Shown in pieces: positions 44,828 to 55,649 of a stretch of DNA of 60,171 nucleotides. The position numbers and the translations under genes were made by a program. Positions within the stretch are counted from its first letter, which is position 1, and every line of letters starts with the position of its first letter. Source of the DNA: Branchiostoma floridae (lineage: Eukaryota > Chordata > Leptocardii > Amphioxiformes > Branchiostomatidae); assembly GCF_000003815.2 (NCBI RefSeq), contig NC_049989.1, positions 10,090,361-10,150,531 of the forward strand, read 5' to 3'. Below the pieces are notes generated by a model. The model was given only the letters and a program-made list of their open reading frames with translations, was not told where the DNA came from and searched no databases.

Positions 44828-44945
44828 GCTGTGCGAAAGAGACGGCGACCAGAAAAAGCGTGAAAATGGCGTCCCGAACGTTTGGACAAAAACCGGCGTC
44901 TTTCGCCTGGAAGATGGCGGCGAGAAGTACATGATAGGTTCTGAG
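44828..44945 (+). CDS. Candidate + strand exon upstream of the divergent methyltransferase-like gene
   Basis: Bounded by a good acceptor (CAAATTTTCCCACTAG) and a good donor (TCTGAG|GTAAGCC). One frame is open throughout and reads L-C-E-R-D-G-D-Q-K-K-R, then G-V-P-N-V-W-T-K-T-G-V-F-R-L, then E-K-Y-M-I-G-S-E, which looks protein-like. I do not recognise it, and no neighbouring exon was found. The alternative is a CpG-rich 5' leader with an ATG at 44866 opening a 22-residue frame. It lies 250 bases from the divergent start codon at 44577. Confidence 0.35.
44911..44921 (+). promoter_or_regulatory. YY1-type site AAGATGGCGGC
   Basis: The sequence matches the consensus AAnATGGCGGC exactly. Such sites are typical just downstream of transcription starts in TATA-less promoters. 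Its place 330 bases from the divergent gene start supports a head-to-head promoter, but an exon reading (previous entry) competes. Confidence 0.4.
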
Positions 44946-45282
44946 GTAAGCCTTTGTGATAAACTACGTAGTGATACAGCGAAAGGGCGCGATCTCGTGT
45001 TGTATATTTGGAACTTGGACAGTAATGCCGGAACCCCCTTTGTTCTGTGTGGGGAGGGGGGCGAATGTTTTTGCTCTCAGATCACGTTTAAGTTTTATGA
45101 TTCTTCAAATAAAGGATATCAGAGAAGCAGTCGATGTTACTAGTATGTATCTTAACAAATGACGCCTATGAGCTGTTCAAACGTCAAAATCCTCGAAACA
45201 GTTCGTTGATTTTGTTGGGGTTAGAAATATGTGCGGAATTAATTTTGTGGTGTTTTTTACCTGCATGTATGCAGGTATGGTT

Positions 45283-45719
45283 TAGCCTGGGTACCATCCG
45301 GAAAGTAGTTCGCTCCGACGTTCATTATATACTATATACAGTTGCTTCTAGCTCTGACATTCATTATACACTATATACAGTCGCTTCTCTGTGTTTCCGT
45401 CTGGGAACGCGGACCATCTCAACGTCTGGAATCGTCCAAATTTTGGACGCAGACGCTGATTGGTCCCCACATAGGAGCGAATTATGGAATGGGTTCATGT
45501 GATCGTTCGAACCGGTGTTCCAACACCGGAAAAGCCCCACGTCCCCTTGCTTGCACATGTGGGCGCCGGCCTGTTGTCATCGAACGAGTGCTATAGAACC
45601 CATTCCTTGATTCGCTCATCAACTGGCGTCACCACCAAACGGTTTGAATGCGCACGTCTCCAGACGGATAGCAGAAGTGAACATAGGAGCGAACTACTAT
45701 CCGGATGGTACCCAGGCTA
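45283..45719. mobile_element. MULE-like non-autonomous element, family D copy 3
   Basis: Perfect ends TAGCCTGGGTACCATCCGG and CCGGATGGTACCCAGGCTA are flanked by GGTATGGTT on both sides (45274-45282 and 45720-45728), a perfect 9-base target duplication. Nine-base duplications are the rule for Mutator-like elements. The interior (about 400 bases) is non-coding; ORFs here are incidental. Confidence 0.93.
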
Positions 45720-45744
45720 GGTATGGTTTTGATGCTGGTGGAAA

Positions 45745-46345
45745 CTTTTCGGTAGCCGGGGATGTAGGGCGCTGTATCTCGTGAACGGATGGTGCGAGCA
45801 CGACGATTTTTGGTACGTGGGTTGGGGGTGGTAGCCTGACACTCAGGTTTGATTTTGGGCCTCCTGGCGTTTGAACTTGACATTGCAGGTGGCATTTTTG
45901 GTGTTTTTGGGGCACTTTTGGCGCTGTGTGTCCGGAACGATACGCGCGATTGCGACGATTTTTGGTGCATGGGTGGGGGGTTGTTGCCTGTTGCCTAGGA
46001 TTGACTTTGGGCCTTGTCGCGTTTGAACTTGACGCGGCAGGTCGAATTTTGTGTCCGGGAGGGGTGTTTCCGGAGTTATATCTTCTGAACGGCTGGTGCT
46101 GGCGCGATGATATTTGGCACATGTGTCGGCGGTGGCTGAATAATGCTCAATTTTGATTTTGGCGCCCTTGGTGCTTGAACTTGACATTTTAGGTTACCTT
46201 TTGTGCGGGCACGGGGCGTGCGCTGTATCTCCGGAACGCAAGGTGCCATTGTGTTGCCATTTGGTACGTGAGTTGTTTGTGGTGTCCTAGTGGTCAGGTT
46301 TGATTTTGGGCCTCCTAGTGCTTGAACTTGATACTGTATAGGTTG
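45745..46345. repeat. Four tandem units of ~150 bp
   Basis: GCTGTATCTC-GGAACG, CGACGATTTTTGGTACGTGG, GTTTGATTTTGGGCCTCCTG and GCGTTTGAACTTGACATTGC-AGGT recur in this order four times, with GGAACG/TGAACG marks at about 45783, 45935, 46087 and 46234. The units are diverged. Arrays like this are found in the 5' regions of some retroelements; here that is a guess. Confidence 0.85.
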
Positions 46346-46623
46346 ACCCTGTTTTAGTGTGGTTGGGGCATCCTCCCAATATCTGCTTGGTTTTAAAAAC
46401 AGATTATGGTTGGGTGTAGAACCATCATCTGGCCTGGGCTACCTTCAATGTATCAGGTTACTTAGTGGCACTGACAGTTTGCCAGATGACGGGAGTGTGC
46501 CAGATTATATATCTGTTGGTCAGGTATAATTGGAGTTTGCTTATTACTCTTTGTGGTGTTTCTAGAGCTGTATAGTACTGAGTTTTAAGTTCCGGTACAA
46601 GTTCCTTTACCCTGTTGGCAATC

Positions 46624-46707
46624 ATGGTTGAACTTGAACTTAAACAGAAGAAGATGCAATTTTCTAATGTGGAGGAGAACTGTATAGAGTGTGGGCATAA
46701 GAGAAAG
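46624..46707 (+). CDS. Candidate first coding exon after the 150-bp array
   Basis: An ATG at 46624 opens 28 codons up to a donor (GAGAAAG|GTATGTG). The peptide is Lys/Glu-rich and ends E-N-C-I-E-C-G-H-K-R-K, with a CxxC-like pair (C-I-E-C-G-H) that could start a zinc-binding motif. No downstream exon could be paired. It may belong to the element carrying the tandem array. Confidence 0.25.
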
Positions 46708-49060
46708 GTATGTGTATGATTTGTCCTGTGTTTCTTTTTGTTTCTTTGGTAATGCCATTTCCATACTGTATACAGGTAATTTGTTGTTTTGGGCTAGTCA
46801 TATTCGCTTGGTTTTTGGGCCTGCTTAATCTATGGTACAGGCAGGGTTAAGTGGTGGAGGCTTAGCTTTGTTCTGTTTTGAATTCAGTATCGTTTGTTAC
46901 CTATTCTTTCTGCGCAGTGATTGACTCATCCATATGAAGCTATGGGGTGGTGCCTGGAGTCGCGCGAAGATGTGATACATATAACATTCCCCAGACTGAG
47001 TGGGTGGGTGGGTGGGCGGGCGAAAAAGAAAAACTGCGCTCCATCGTGCCTACCTCTTTTCCCTTGTCCCACTCCTTCTATCCCATGTTCACGTCTTCGA
47101 CGGATTCCAGGCTGTGCGGATGAGTCCGTCAAACTGCATGTGAATAGTCTATCCTGCCTTTATATGGGATTGGGTCTTCGCCTAATATAGGCATCGCCAA
47201 TCACAGCGCAGGAAAGATAGTTACCTATTCTTTCTGCGCAGTGATTGACTCATCCATATGAAGCTATGGGGTGGTGCCTTCCGTCGCGCCTCTTCTTTTT
47301 AGTATCATTACCTGAGTTGCGTGGCATCCAAGCTTCTTGGTGCGTGTGTGGGTTCTAGGAGACCAACCGCTGACTCCACGCTAATAGGGAACGCGTGCGG
47401 TGTATACTCAAGGACGACAGTGGACGCATAGTCAACATACTCAACATAGTCTATTGACAACTTCTTATGGAATCGTTCCATGATGGTAAACAACCAGCAC
47501 CACACAGTGCGTGACGTAACCACTAGCGGACTCTACCACTTATATGGGTGGTGGTCCAGACCTACCATAACAATCACTATACAATATTGGCGCTACTATT
47601 CTTCCTTCTTACATATGCATACCTCCTACTATTCCTAATCTCATCCTAACTTTCCTTCACTCCATCGTTCATAAATATCCATACCTCCTACTATCCCCAA
47701 TCTCATCTTAACCTTCCTTGACTCTATCGTTCTCTCCCACTCTCATCCTTACTTCTCCCACTCTCATCCGCCAAGTTCTTCACACCATCATTCTCTATTC
47801 CTTTCTACCCCAACCTCCATTCATTATTCTTTTATTCGTGTCCTGCTTATCGGAAGTGAATCAACTACAATAAAACTAATGTGCAGACTAATACTTTTTA
47901 TTTCTTGCATCGCCGGCGGTCCTCTTCTAAAAACTACTAGAAGTGTCCTCTGTCAGATGTTGCAAACTCCAAATGTACTTCCACCCCATAAATAGAATAG
48001 ACACGGTACGTAACAATGGTCTATTATCGCAGCAGATGTAACTTTCGTATAACGGATCTCTCCAAATTCGACGTACACACATGGCCCAGACATATTGCAA
48101 GAATAAATACCCAATATAATCCCATTTCTCCCTATCAGAACTCGGGTATAAACAAAAAAAAATGTCGACATTCGGTTTCAAATATTTGTTTCAACTGCCG
48201 TTTAGCAAACCAAGCTACGTCACATACATTGGGATAATTGTATCTAAACAAAAAATCTGTATTGAAGTGTTAGAGTCCTCCTCACTACTGTTCTAGCTTT
48301 TCACTGATAACAACCTCTCTGGAAAATCCACTAACCCTTGAATTGATACATACTTGACGAAACCAGTTTTGGCCAATGCCGTTTTGCGCTGGGTAGCCAA
48401 CCCTATATTACTAGGTCTAGGTTGGAAAGCATATGTGATAAATTGAAGACATTCTATTTTATGTGCAGCAAAACCTTCATGTCTTCTATAAATAAGCCTT
48501 AACCCTGTGTGTACCAATAAAGGCTGACAGTTAGAAAGTAAGCAGTGACCTTTTAATACTGGCTATATTAACCTGAAACTTTTATGGCGTCATCTTTGGA
48601 CTCATTACAGCTAAACATGTCAGATCTACCTACGAAACAAAATTAGACTTTGGCCTAAATGTTTCGATAAAACGACAAAATAACTGCTGCCTTTTAACTT
48701 TCGTGCCTCGTCAAGTTATCAACAAATTACTACCCAAGATACACGAACCTGTATTTATCCATGGCACTTTAAATTAAACATGCTCCTTTTCAAATTACTT
48801 ATAAACCATAAGCGCTGGAACGTACTACCAAGTAAAGAAAATGGAGACATACGAAAACAGCAAACCGATTTAATAACTAGTTGTTTCTCAACATTACAAC
48901 GAAAAACATGTCACTTCCTGGACAACTTCTGACGTTGATGTGTTCTAATTAAAAACAAGCAAATACAGTGGTCATCCCTACAGTGAACTCTAAGACAGTA
49001 TAGATGTTGTTTTTTTTTTTACGAAGAAAACGTTTAACAGACGCCCTCTAACATATTCTG
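46708..49060. other. Intergenic region
   Basis: It contains the 324-bp-spaced direct repeat (46897-47279), a pyrimidine-rich CTCATCC / CTCCCACTCTCATCC stretch at about 47560-47830 and AT-rich spacer. No ORF with a recognisable domain was found. Confidence 0.5.
46897..47279. mobile_element. Direct repeat pair (59 bp) enclosing an inverted-repeat element
   Basis: TTACCTATTCTTTCTGCGCA...GGGGTGGTGCCT at 46897-46955 is repeated without change at 47221-47279. The part TATTCTTTCTGCGCAGTGAT is also mirrored by ATCACAGCGCAGGAAAGATAG ending at 47220. So a TIR element of about 324 bases plus a duplicated left end is present. Confidence 0.75.
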
Positions 49061-49333
49061 TTACTTTAAGGCAAAATGGAAGTTCAGGTCACAATTCGAA
49101 CGTACGAGAGAGTAAAAAATTCTGGGGCTGTTGTCTCTCTGTTTCTGAATTTTAAGTCTGGTTTTTAACTTCTTGATCCCTTTGCTTGGCCACCATCCCT
49201 GCCTGTACGCCGTCCTCCCATATGGTTTGCTGCGTGTACTTCTCAGCTGGCTGGTGGGTCTAAGTTGCTGAACTTGAGGTGGTATTTTCAGACGTCCTCG
49301 CATCACACCCACGCGCGTTGTACTGAATGCTTC
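49061..49333 (-). CDS. Candidate terminal exon, basic unidentified protein
   Basis: The acceptor TAAATATTTTACAG ends at 49334 and the frame is then open for 90 codons to a stop. The peptide is basic (many R/K), containing V-M-R-G-R-L-K-I-P-P-Q and Y-R-Q-G-W-W-P-S-K-G-I-K-K, and ends N-F-H-F-A-L-K. It is not recognised. It might belong to a gene whose upstream exons lie beyond the 65-bp array, near 52.2 kb, where a donor (TCCTAAG|GTGTGT) exists; I could not prove the join. Confidence 0.3.
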   Translation of the reverse strand, partial: EAFSTTRVGVMRGRLKIPPQVQQLRPTSQLRSTRSKPYGRTAYRQGWWPSKGIKKLKTRLKIQKQRDNSPRIFYSLVRSNCDLNFHFALK

Positions 49334-49839
49334 CTGTAAAATATTTATCATATTGCATGTCCTTCGGGATGAAGGTATCCTTTCTCTTGAAAACCTGTAC
49401 CACCTAACGAATACGTCGTTGGTTACGAATGTTCTACGACAATGTTGCTCTTTGTCTTGTACTTCAAAGAAAACGTACGTGTACCAAGAATCATAGCGAT
49501 ACAATAGCGTGTTGAAAAACCAACGAATGATACTCGTAATTAGTTCAAACTCCTTGCAGTTATACGTATATAAGTGCCAACTTTTAATCTTGTGCTGTCC
49601 GTCCTAAAACTATCCACGACGTACTATTCTCTACATTGCACACCGTAATCTTCACAATTGTCGGCCTCGACTTCAGTGCTTCTGTAGATATTTTCTCAAT
49701 CGCGTTAAAAACTGCTTGCCGTTCTCGTTATCTACACGGGGTCCATCAACAATCTGCAATGCCACAAATCTCACCAAAGTATCGGACAGTCTCGGTATGT
49801 ACCATCACGAAGTTAACCAAAACCTGTCGTAGTCAGCCA

Positions 49840-52030
49840 GCCAAACTGTACTATTCTCATTTCCTACATGTGGCTGCCCTGTCGCACGACCAACTATATC
49901 AGCTTAGAGTTGTCCCTCGACTTGTCAAGTAACAAACCGAACGAAAACCAAGTCCTGTTATCAGCCTGAAGCTGTCCAATAACTAATAGTACGGCTCCAT
50001 AGCACACAAAAATTGTCCTTCAGTCTTAAACTCCACCTGTGGTTGTCCCACAGCTTGTCGCATAACAAACAAAATAAAAAACTGTCCGCCAGCCATGTTA
50101 CCTACCTAGGCTTGTCTAAACAACCTGTCGTGCGACCAACCACTAACACCTGGGTAACAAATTTGTAACAACGTATCGTGCGATAACAGAAAACTGTCTA
50201 ACAGTCTCTTTACTTCTCTAGTCCAAAAACTTTCCAACAGTCTTGCTGCTTACCTGGGGTTACTCAACAATCTGTCGTACAACAACACACAAAACTAACT
50301 AACAGCCTTTTTAATTCTCTGAGGTTGTCTAACAACCTGTCACACGACAACAACAAACAAAATTGTCCAACAGTTTTGCTGCTTACCTGGGGTTGCTAAA
50401 CAATCTATCGTACGACAACCCACAAAACTGTCTAACAGCCTTTTTACTTCTCTGGGGTTGTCTAACAACCTGTCGCACGACAACAACAAACAAAAAATGT
50501 CCAACAGTCTTGTTGGCTTCCTGGAGTTGCTCAACAAACTGTCGTACGACAGCACAGCGTCACAAAACTGTCGAGCAGCCTTTTTACTTCTCTGGGGTTG
50601 TCTAACCAACCTGTCGCACGACAACAACAAACAAAACTGTCCAACAGTCTTGTTACCTACCCGGGGTTGTCCAACAACCTGTCATACGACAACAGCAAAC
50701 AAAAAACTGTCGTACACTGTTGTTACTCTACCTGGCGTTGTCTCACTGCCTGTCGCACGACAACAAACCAAACTGTCCAACAGTCCTGTTACCTGCCTGG
50801 TGCTGTCCCACAGCCTGTCGCACGACAACAAACCAAACTGTCCCACAGCCTGTCGTACATCAACCAACCAAACTGTCCAACAGTCCTGTTACTTGCCTGG
50901 TGCTGTCCCACAGCCTGTCGTACATCAACAAACAAAACTGTCCAACAGTCTTGTTACCTGCCTGGTGCTGTCCCACGGCCTGTCGTACATCAACAAACAA
51001 AACTGTCCAACAGTCCTGTTACTTGCCTGGTGCTGTCCCACAGCCTATCGTATACATCAACAAACCAAACTGTCCAACAGTCTTGTTACCTGGTTGGTGC
51101 TGTCCCACAACCCGCCTTACATCAACAAACCAAACTGTTCAACAGCCTTGTTACCTGCCTAGTGCTGTCCCACAGCCTATCGTACATCAACGAACCAAAC
51201 TGTCCAACAGTCCTGTTACTTGCCTGGTGCTGTCCCACAGCTTGTCGTACATCAACGAACCAAACTGCCCAACAGTCCTGTTACTTGCCTGGTGTTGTCC
51301 CACAACCTGTCGTACATCAACAAACAAACTGTCCAACAGTCCTGTTACTTGCCTGGTGCTGTCCCACAGCCTGTCGTACATCAACAAACAAAAACTGTCC
51401 AACAGTCTTGTTACCTGCCTGGTGCTGTCCCACAGCCTGTCGTACATCAACAAACAAAACTGTCCAACAGTCCTGTTACTTGCCTGGTGCTGTCCCACAG
51501 CCTATCGTATACATCAACAAACCAAACTGTCCAACAGTCCTGTTACTTGCCTGGTGCCGTCCCACAGCCTGTCGTACATCAACAAATCAAACTGTCCAAC
51601 AGTCCTGTTACCTGCCTGGTGCTATCCCACAACCCGTCGTCCATCCACAAACAAAACTATCCAATAGTCTTGTACACTTACCTGGGGTTGTCCAACAACC
51701 TGTCGCATGACAACTACAAACAAAACTGTCCAACAGTCTTGTTACTTACCTGGGGTTGTCCAACAACCTGTCGCATGACAACTACAAACAAAACTGTCCA
51801 ACAGTCTTGTTACTTACCTGGGGTTGTCCAACAACCTGTCGCATGACAACAACAACAAAACTTTCCAGCAGTCTTGTTATCTCTCTGGGGTTGTTTACAG
51901 CATGTCGTACGACAACAGCAAACAAAAACTATCCAACAGTTCAATTGTTCAACAAACTATTGCATGACACCAACCAGACAAAAAACTGCAAACACTTTTT
52001 TTCTAGGGTTGTCCAAGAACCTGTCAAGTG
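49840..52030. repeat. ~65-bp minisatellite with nested palindromes, about 30 units
   Basis: The unit is roughly CTGTCCAACAGTCCTGTTAC, TTGCCTGGTGCTGTCCCACA, GCCTGTCGTACATCAACAAA. Spacing of successive CTGTCCAACAG marks is 63-67 bases. The centre (about 50730-51650) is homogeneous. The flanks keep an older form with GGTTGTCCAACAACC and TGTCGTACGACA and become degenerate before about 50100. Long ORFs in three frames (for instance 50598-51710) are by-products, since many units are near multiples of three. Confidence 0.95.
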
Positions 52031-52163
52031 AGAAACCCAACAAAAAACAAATCGGCTCATAAACAAAAATCAAATCACCTGAAATCTCGCTACAAACTCG
52101 AGGTTGTCTGCCGACCTGACGAGCAACAAGATAACAACCTCTAGCTGAGATATAGGACACACC

Positions 52164-52349
52164 TTAGGAAAACTGCCGCAGTGGTTGACAGCTGTCCGAG
52201 CGTCTTGAGGCCTGGTCCCTCAGCTTTTCGGGTTGCTGAATGCTGGCTGGTCCACAAAATGCAATGCCCAGAATCGCCGAACCTAACTTCAAAATTAAAC
52301 AAAGCAAATATACAGAAAAAAAAGTGTGGCAATGAAAAAGCATTGCCAT
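52164..52349 (-). CDS. Possible small secreted peptide ORF
   Basis: An ORF of 61 codons opens with a hydrophobic stretch (M-L-F-H-C-H-T-F-F-S-V-Y-L-L-C-L-I-L) like a signal peptide, followed by a polar segment with two Cys. There is no homology I know of and no promoter was recognised. It may be chance, or part of a larger spliced gene on this strand. Confidence 0.2.
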   Translation of the reverse strand: MAMLFHCHTFFSVYLLCLILKLGSAILGIAFCGPASIQQPEKLRDQASRRSDSCQPLRQFS

Positions 52350-53090
52350 GGCGACGGTAATATTGTTTGACTTTTTTTGTAACGTATTGTATCGTATCTT
52401 GACAGAGATGATTGAGGAATTGTATGCTTGGTAAGTCATGATGATGTTCCGGACTGTATGTGCTAGTGTCGTAGTGTCGCGATACGTTGGCTTAATGTGC
52501 TGTGTAGTATGATGTTGATACACAAGTTAAGTATTATCATTAAGAAATATCAATACAATTAAACGACGTTAAAATTAGTAAGATTATTTCAAACATGCTA
52601 CATGTTACATTGATATTTTGCAATAATCTGCGCCTGGCCAGATAAGTGTTGGATTTCGCGTAATCCATTTTATGGCAGCGGTTCCAAGGAATCAAGGCAT
52701 CTGGCCAATGCTGCAATGTTGATGTAGGTATATGAATAAGCCATTCTATAACATCTGCTCAAAGATCAAGAGCTAAACGACCTTCTGTGGCATACAGGGA
52801 GATAGAAAGATACAACCAAGTTACGGTAGGTTGGTACTTGCGGGTAAAACTTCTCGGTTCAGTTGAAATACGGGTCAAAGATATGTGCGTTTCGTGGATC
52901 TTTTTCCCTAGGAGCCAGACGGGATCGAGCCTGGTTACCACACCACAGCCCGATCTCAGTATCTATCGTGCAGGGGTCTGGCAGGCCAGGATGACTGTAG
53001 AATGGCTCTCCAATGCCCTTGGTCAGAGAGAGGAGAACCTAGGATTGATAACCACCCCAGGTAGCCAGCTACAACACACCACAGTTGGTC
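52350..53090. other. Spacer before the LINE fragment
   Basis: I see no gene signature or clear repeat apart from ordinary AT-rich sequence. An ORF at 52787-53113 has no recognisable features. Confidence 0.4.
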
Positions 53091-53091
53091 A

Positions 53092-53945
53092 GCAGTCTAT
53101 CCAACAGGCATAGATATAGCAATCCGCATGGTTAAGTACTGGCTACGCCTTAAACAGTTAGATTACTCTACACACCCTTTACAAATAGACGCACTACTCT
53201 GTCAACAAAATGTACCTTTAAACAATCATAAGAAAACTTGGCTCCAACATGTAAAACAAATACTTGATGATAATGGTTATTCCTATCTATGGAACTATGC
53301 TCACTCTAGAATAGACAACAAACATATTTGTACATTGTTAAGGAAAAGACTGTCAGACGTGTATGTCCAAACCTTTTTCCAGCAATTGTCTAAAGATAAC
53401 GGCAAACTAAGATTTTACAAACATATCAAAACCGAATATGCCATGGAAACCTATCTATACCAGAACGACGCTGACAAGAGATCCAATGTATGTAAGATAA
53501 GAATCAGTGCTCACTCACTAGAGATAGAAAAGGGTCGTTATAAAAAAGTGCCAGTTCAAGATAGATTGTGTAAATACTGTGCGACGGATGCAGTGGAAGA
53601 TGAAATACATTTTATATGTAACTGCCCCCATTATGAGGACGAAAGAAACAACCTTTTTGACACAATCAAAACATTATTTCCAACTTTTCACCAGTTAGTA
53701 GACCTCAAAAAAACTATATTTCTGTTAAAATCACAGAACCCACTAATCATTAAAGAAGTGGGACTTTTCATCAGCCACTGCCTCCAAAGAAGAAGTCAAA
53801 CCACCCAGTAAAGAAGTAGAAGCACGTACATAGATAGCTGACGTGTGTGTATTTAGAATAGACACTTGTTACTTTTCACTGTCTGTATCATTGCAATTAG
53901 CCTACGGGCATGGATTTGCAAATAAATAAATATTATTATCATTGT
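53092..53945 (+). mobile_element. 5'-truncated non-LTR retrotransposon (LINE) with 3' tail
   Basis: It comprises the C-terminal end of a reverse transcriptase ORF, a short 3' UTR and the tail TTGCAATTAGCCTACGGGCA plus TGGATTTGCAAATAAATAAA, ending in ATTATTATCATT. The tail is the reverse complement of the minus-strand fragments at 4497, 36992 and 38367, so this copy shows what ORF those fragments came from. The 5' limit is uncertain. Confidence 0.8.
53128..53811 (+). pseudogene. LINE reverse transcriptase C-terminal region
   Basis: An open frame of 227 residues that begins inside a protein; it is open upstream to about 53092 (G-I-D-I-A-I-R-M-V-K-Y-W-L-R-L). It shows the region after the RT domain of L2/CR1-like LINEs: V-K-Y-W-L-R-L, then K-I-R-I-S-A-H-S-L-E-I-E-K-G-R-Y, and the Cys/His motif L-C-K-Y-C...E-D-E-I-H-F-I-C-N-C-P-H-Y. 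No internal stop is present. The catalytic YxDD part and endonuclease are missing, so it cannot be mobile by itself. Confidence 0.85.
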
Positions 53946-55640
53946 AGTAGCGAATCAGGGACTAGATATGGCTCAAGGGTGTATTGAGCTATTTTTCAAA
54001 ATAACAACAGAACTTTGAGGCTGGAACTTTGTAAGGTCCACCTGCCCTTTCCCCGAAAAGGGTAGCGATAACTCCTTCGGGTTAAACTCCCCCGGTGCGC
54101 TAATGTGAGATCGGCGGGCTAACTGGCTTGGTTCCCCGAACTAAACTCGCTAGCTACCCGGTCCTGTCTGGCTCCCAGGGTATGGATCTTGAAACGTGCT
54201 AACTGTGATTAAAACGCAAACGGACACTCCTTCGTCGGGATTTTCCTATTTTGGAATACTCCCCGTGGAAGTAGGGCATGATCATGATACAGAAGCCACT
54301 CTTCATGCCGTCTTAGTTTTGTTCCGTGCTACTCAGTGTACATGACGACCTGTTCGATGTGTGCCCTGGTGGTTTGTGATCTAGACGAGAGTCCTGCCTG
54401 TCGCAGTTTCGGGCAATCTGGAAAAAAATTCGGGGGGGGGGGGGGGGTTACGTCTGCCCTCTAAAGCTACCCTCAAACGGGGCGAAGGATTTCTTATCCC
54501 AAACTTTATTCTTTATCCAAAAAAAGGACTTCCGGGCCCTTGTCCCAAGAATTTTGCTAGCTTTTTTTCCAATACGTCAACGTTTTCGTGCAGCGACCTA
54601 GCGATGAACGTTTTGGAGGCCCAGAAGTATAGTGAGGTCGGGTTTACGTCAATCTGAAGGGTTACTTCCTATGCCGGGACACGTGTTCGTCGGGCCCATA
54701 CCGGCCACGGGGTGCCATCTCCCCGCTTGCCGCTTGGTGACGTGGGTGGCCGGGCCCTTATCGGAAGCTGGGCGCTCCAGGGAGAACATGAGATGGGGCA
54801 TCTTAGTTTAAGGTTATGTCAGGAGGAGGAAGAGACATGTCATCCTTTTGGGTAAGCGTGATTATCGTCGCGATGGTTCTGCTCTGTTCTGTGAGTGTGA
54901 GTGGTTCTGTTCTAATGATCAGTGGCGGTTTGTTTACATCTCCTTGAAGGGGGGGGGGGGGCGATTATGTGGTACTTATTTCCTCGAGGCCCTCCTTCAT
55001 GGATGCCTTTGGTTATCAGTAACGCATTTATTCTGATCTGAACAAACACAGAAACGCTAAACCATGTGTATAACGGTGGTGCACTACATCCTCTAATCAC
55101 ACCTCGTTGTGACTAGGACGTCCTCTCTTACTTGTCTAATATTTCTTCAAAACATTTACATCTTTCCAAATTATGCCTAACAACAGTTATGGGAAGACCA
55201 GTATAGGATTCCATAAGAAATGAACCGTTAAACGCTGTTATGTGACTTTTGACCTTATAAAATACAACACGGCTGATCTCATTGACCATATTTCACCTTG
55301 AATTAAGTTAAACAATTATAACCGTCCACAATGCCCCATCTGCAAGACCGAGCTGAAGTTAGCAGCCCGTTTACCAGCACCAGTTGTGGCACGAAGACAC
55401 CACGCACTCGCAGTTGCACGTTCGTCGGTTTGTACCCTTAGCTTTAAAATGGTTAGACCAGTCCTGCTATGTATCTCAAGAACATCTTGATGTTTGAGTC
55501 TACACGACATGAAGAGTGTATTCATGTTTACTGTACTATACCTTGGACATTTTGTATCAATCACCATAAGGTGCAGAAAGGTATCTTTAAGCTATACTAC
55601 GTAATGTTTGGACAATACAGTATGTTTTTGTTGGGTTTCG
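53946..55640. other. GC-richer spacer with poly-G runs
   Basis: The stretch 54040-54330 (CCTGCCCTTTCCCCGAAAAG and onward) and 54430-54800 is more GC-rich than its surroundings and may be the 5' part of a retroelement, but no ORF confirms this. Runs of 16 G (54432-54447) and 13 G (54949-54961) occur. Confidence 0.35.
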
Positions 55641-55649
55641 CCTGCGTAC

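Noticed and set aside
50598-51710. 370-residue repetitive ORF with Cys-rich 21-22-residue repeats
   Set aside because: It lies wholly within the 65-bp minisatellite. Three overlapping frames are open in the same way and unit length varies between 63 and 67, so the openness follows from the repeat and not from selection on a protein.
49840-52030. CRISPR array (regular ~65-bp spacing)
   Set aside because: The whole unit is conserved, so there are no unique spacers, no cas genes and no prokaryotic context. It is a minisatellite.
53946-55000. rRNA or other structured RNA gene in the GC-rich stretch
   Set aside because: No rRNA, tRNA or snRNA core sequence was recognised; the C/G runs are not matched by consistent helices.
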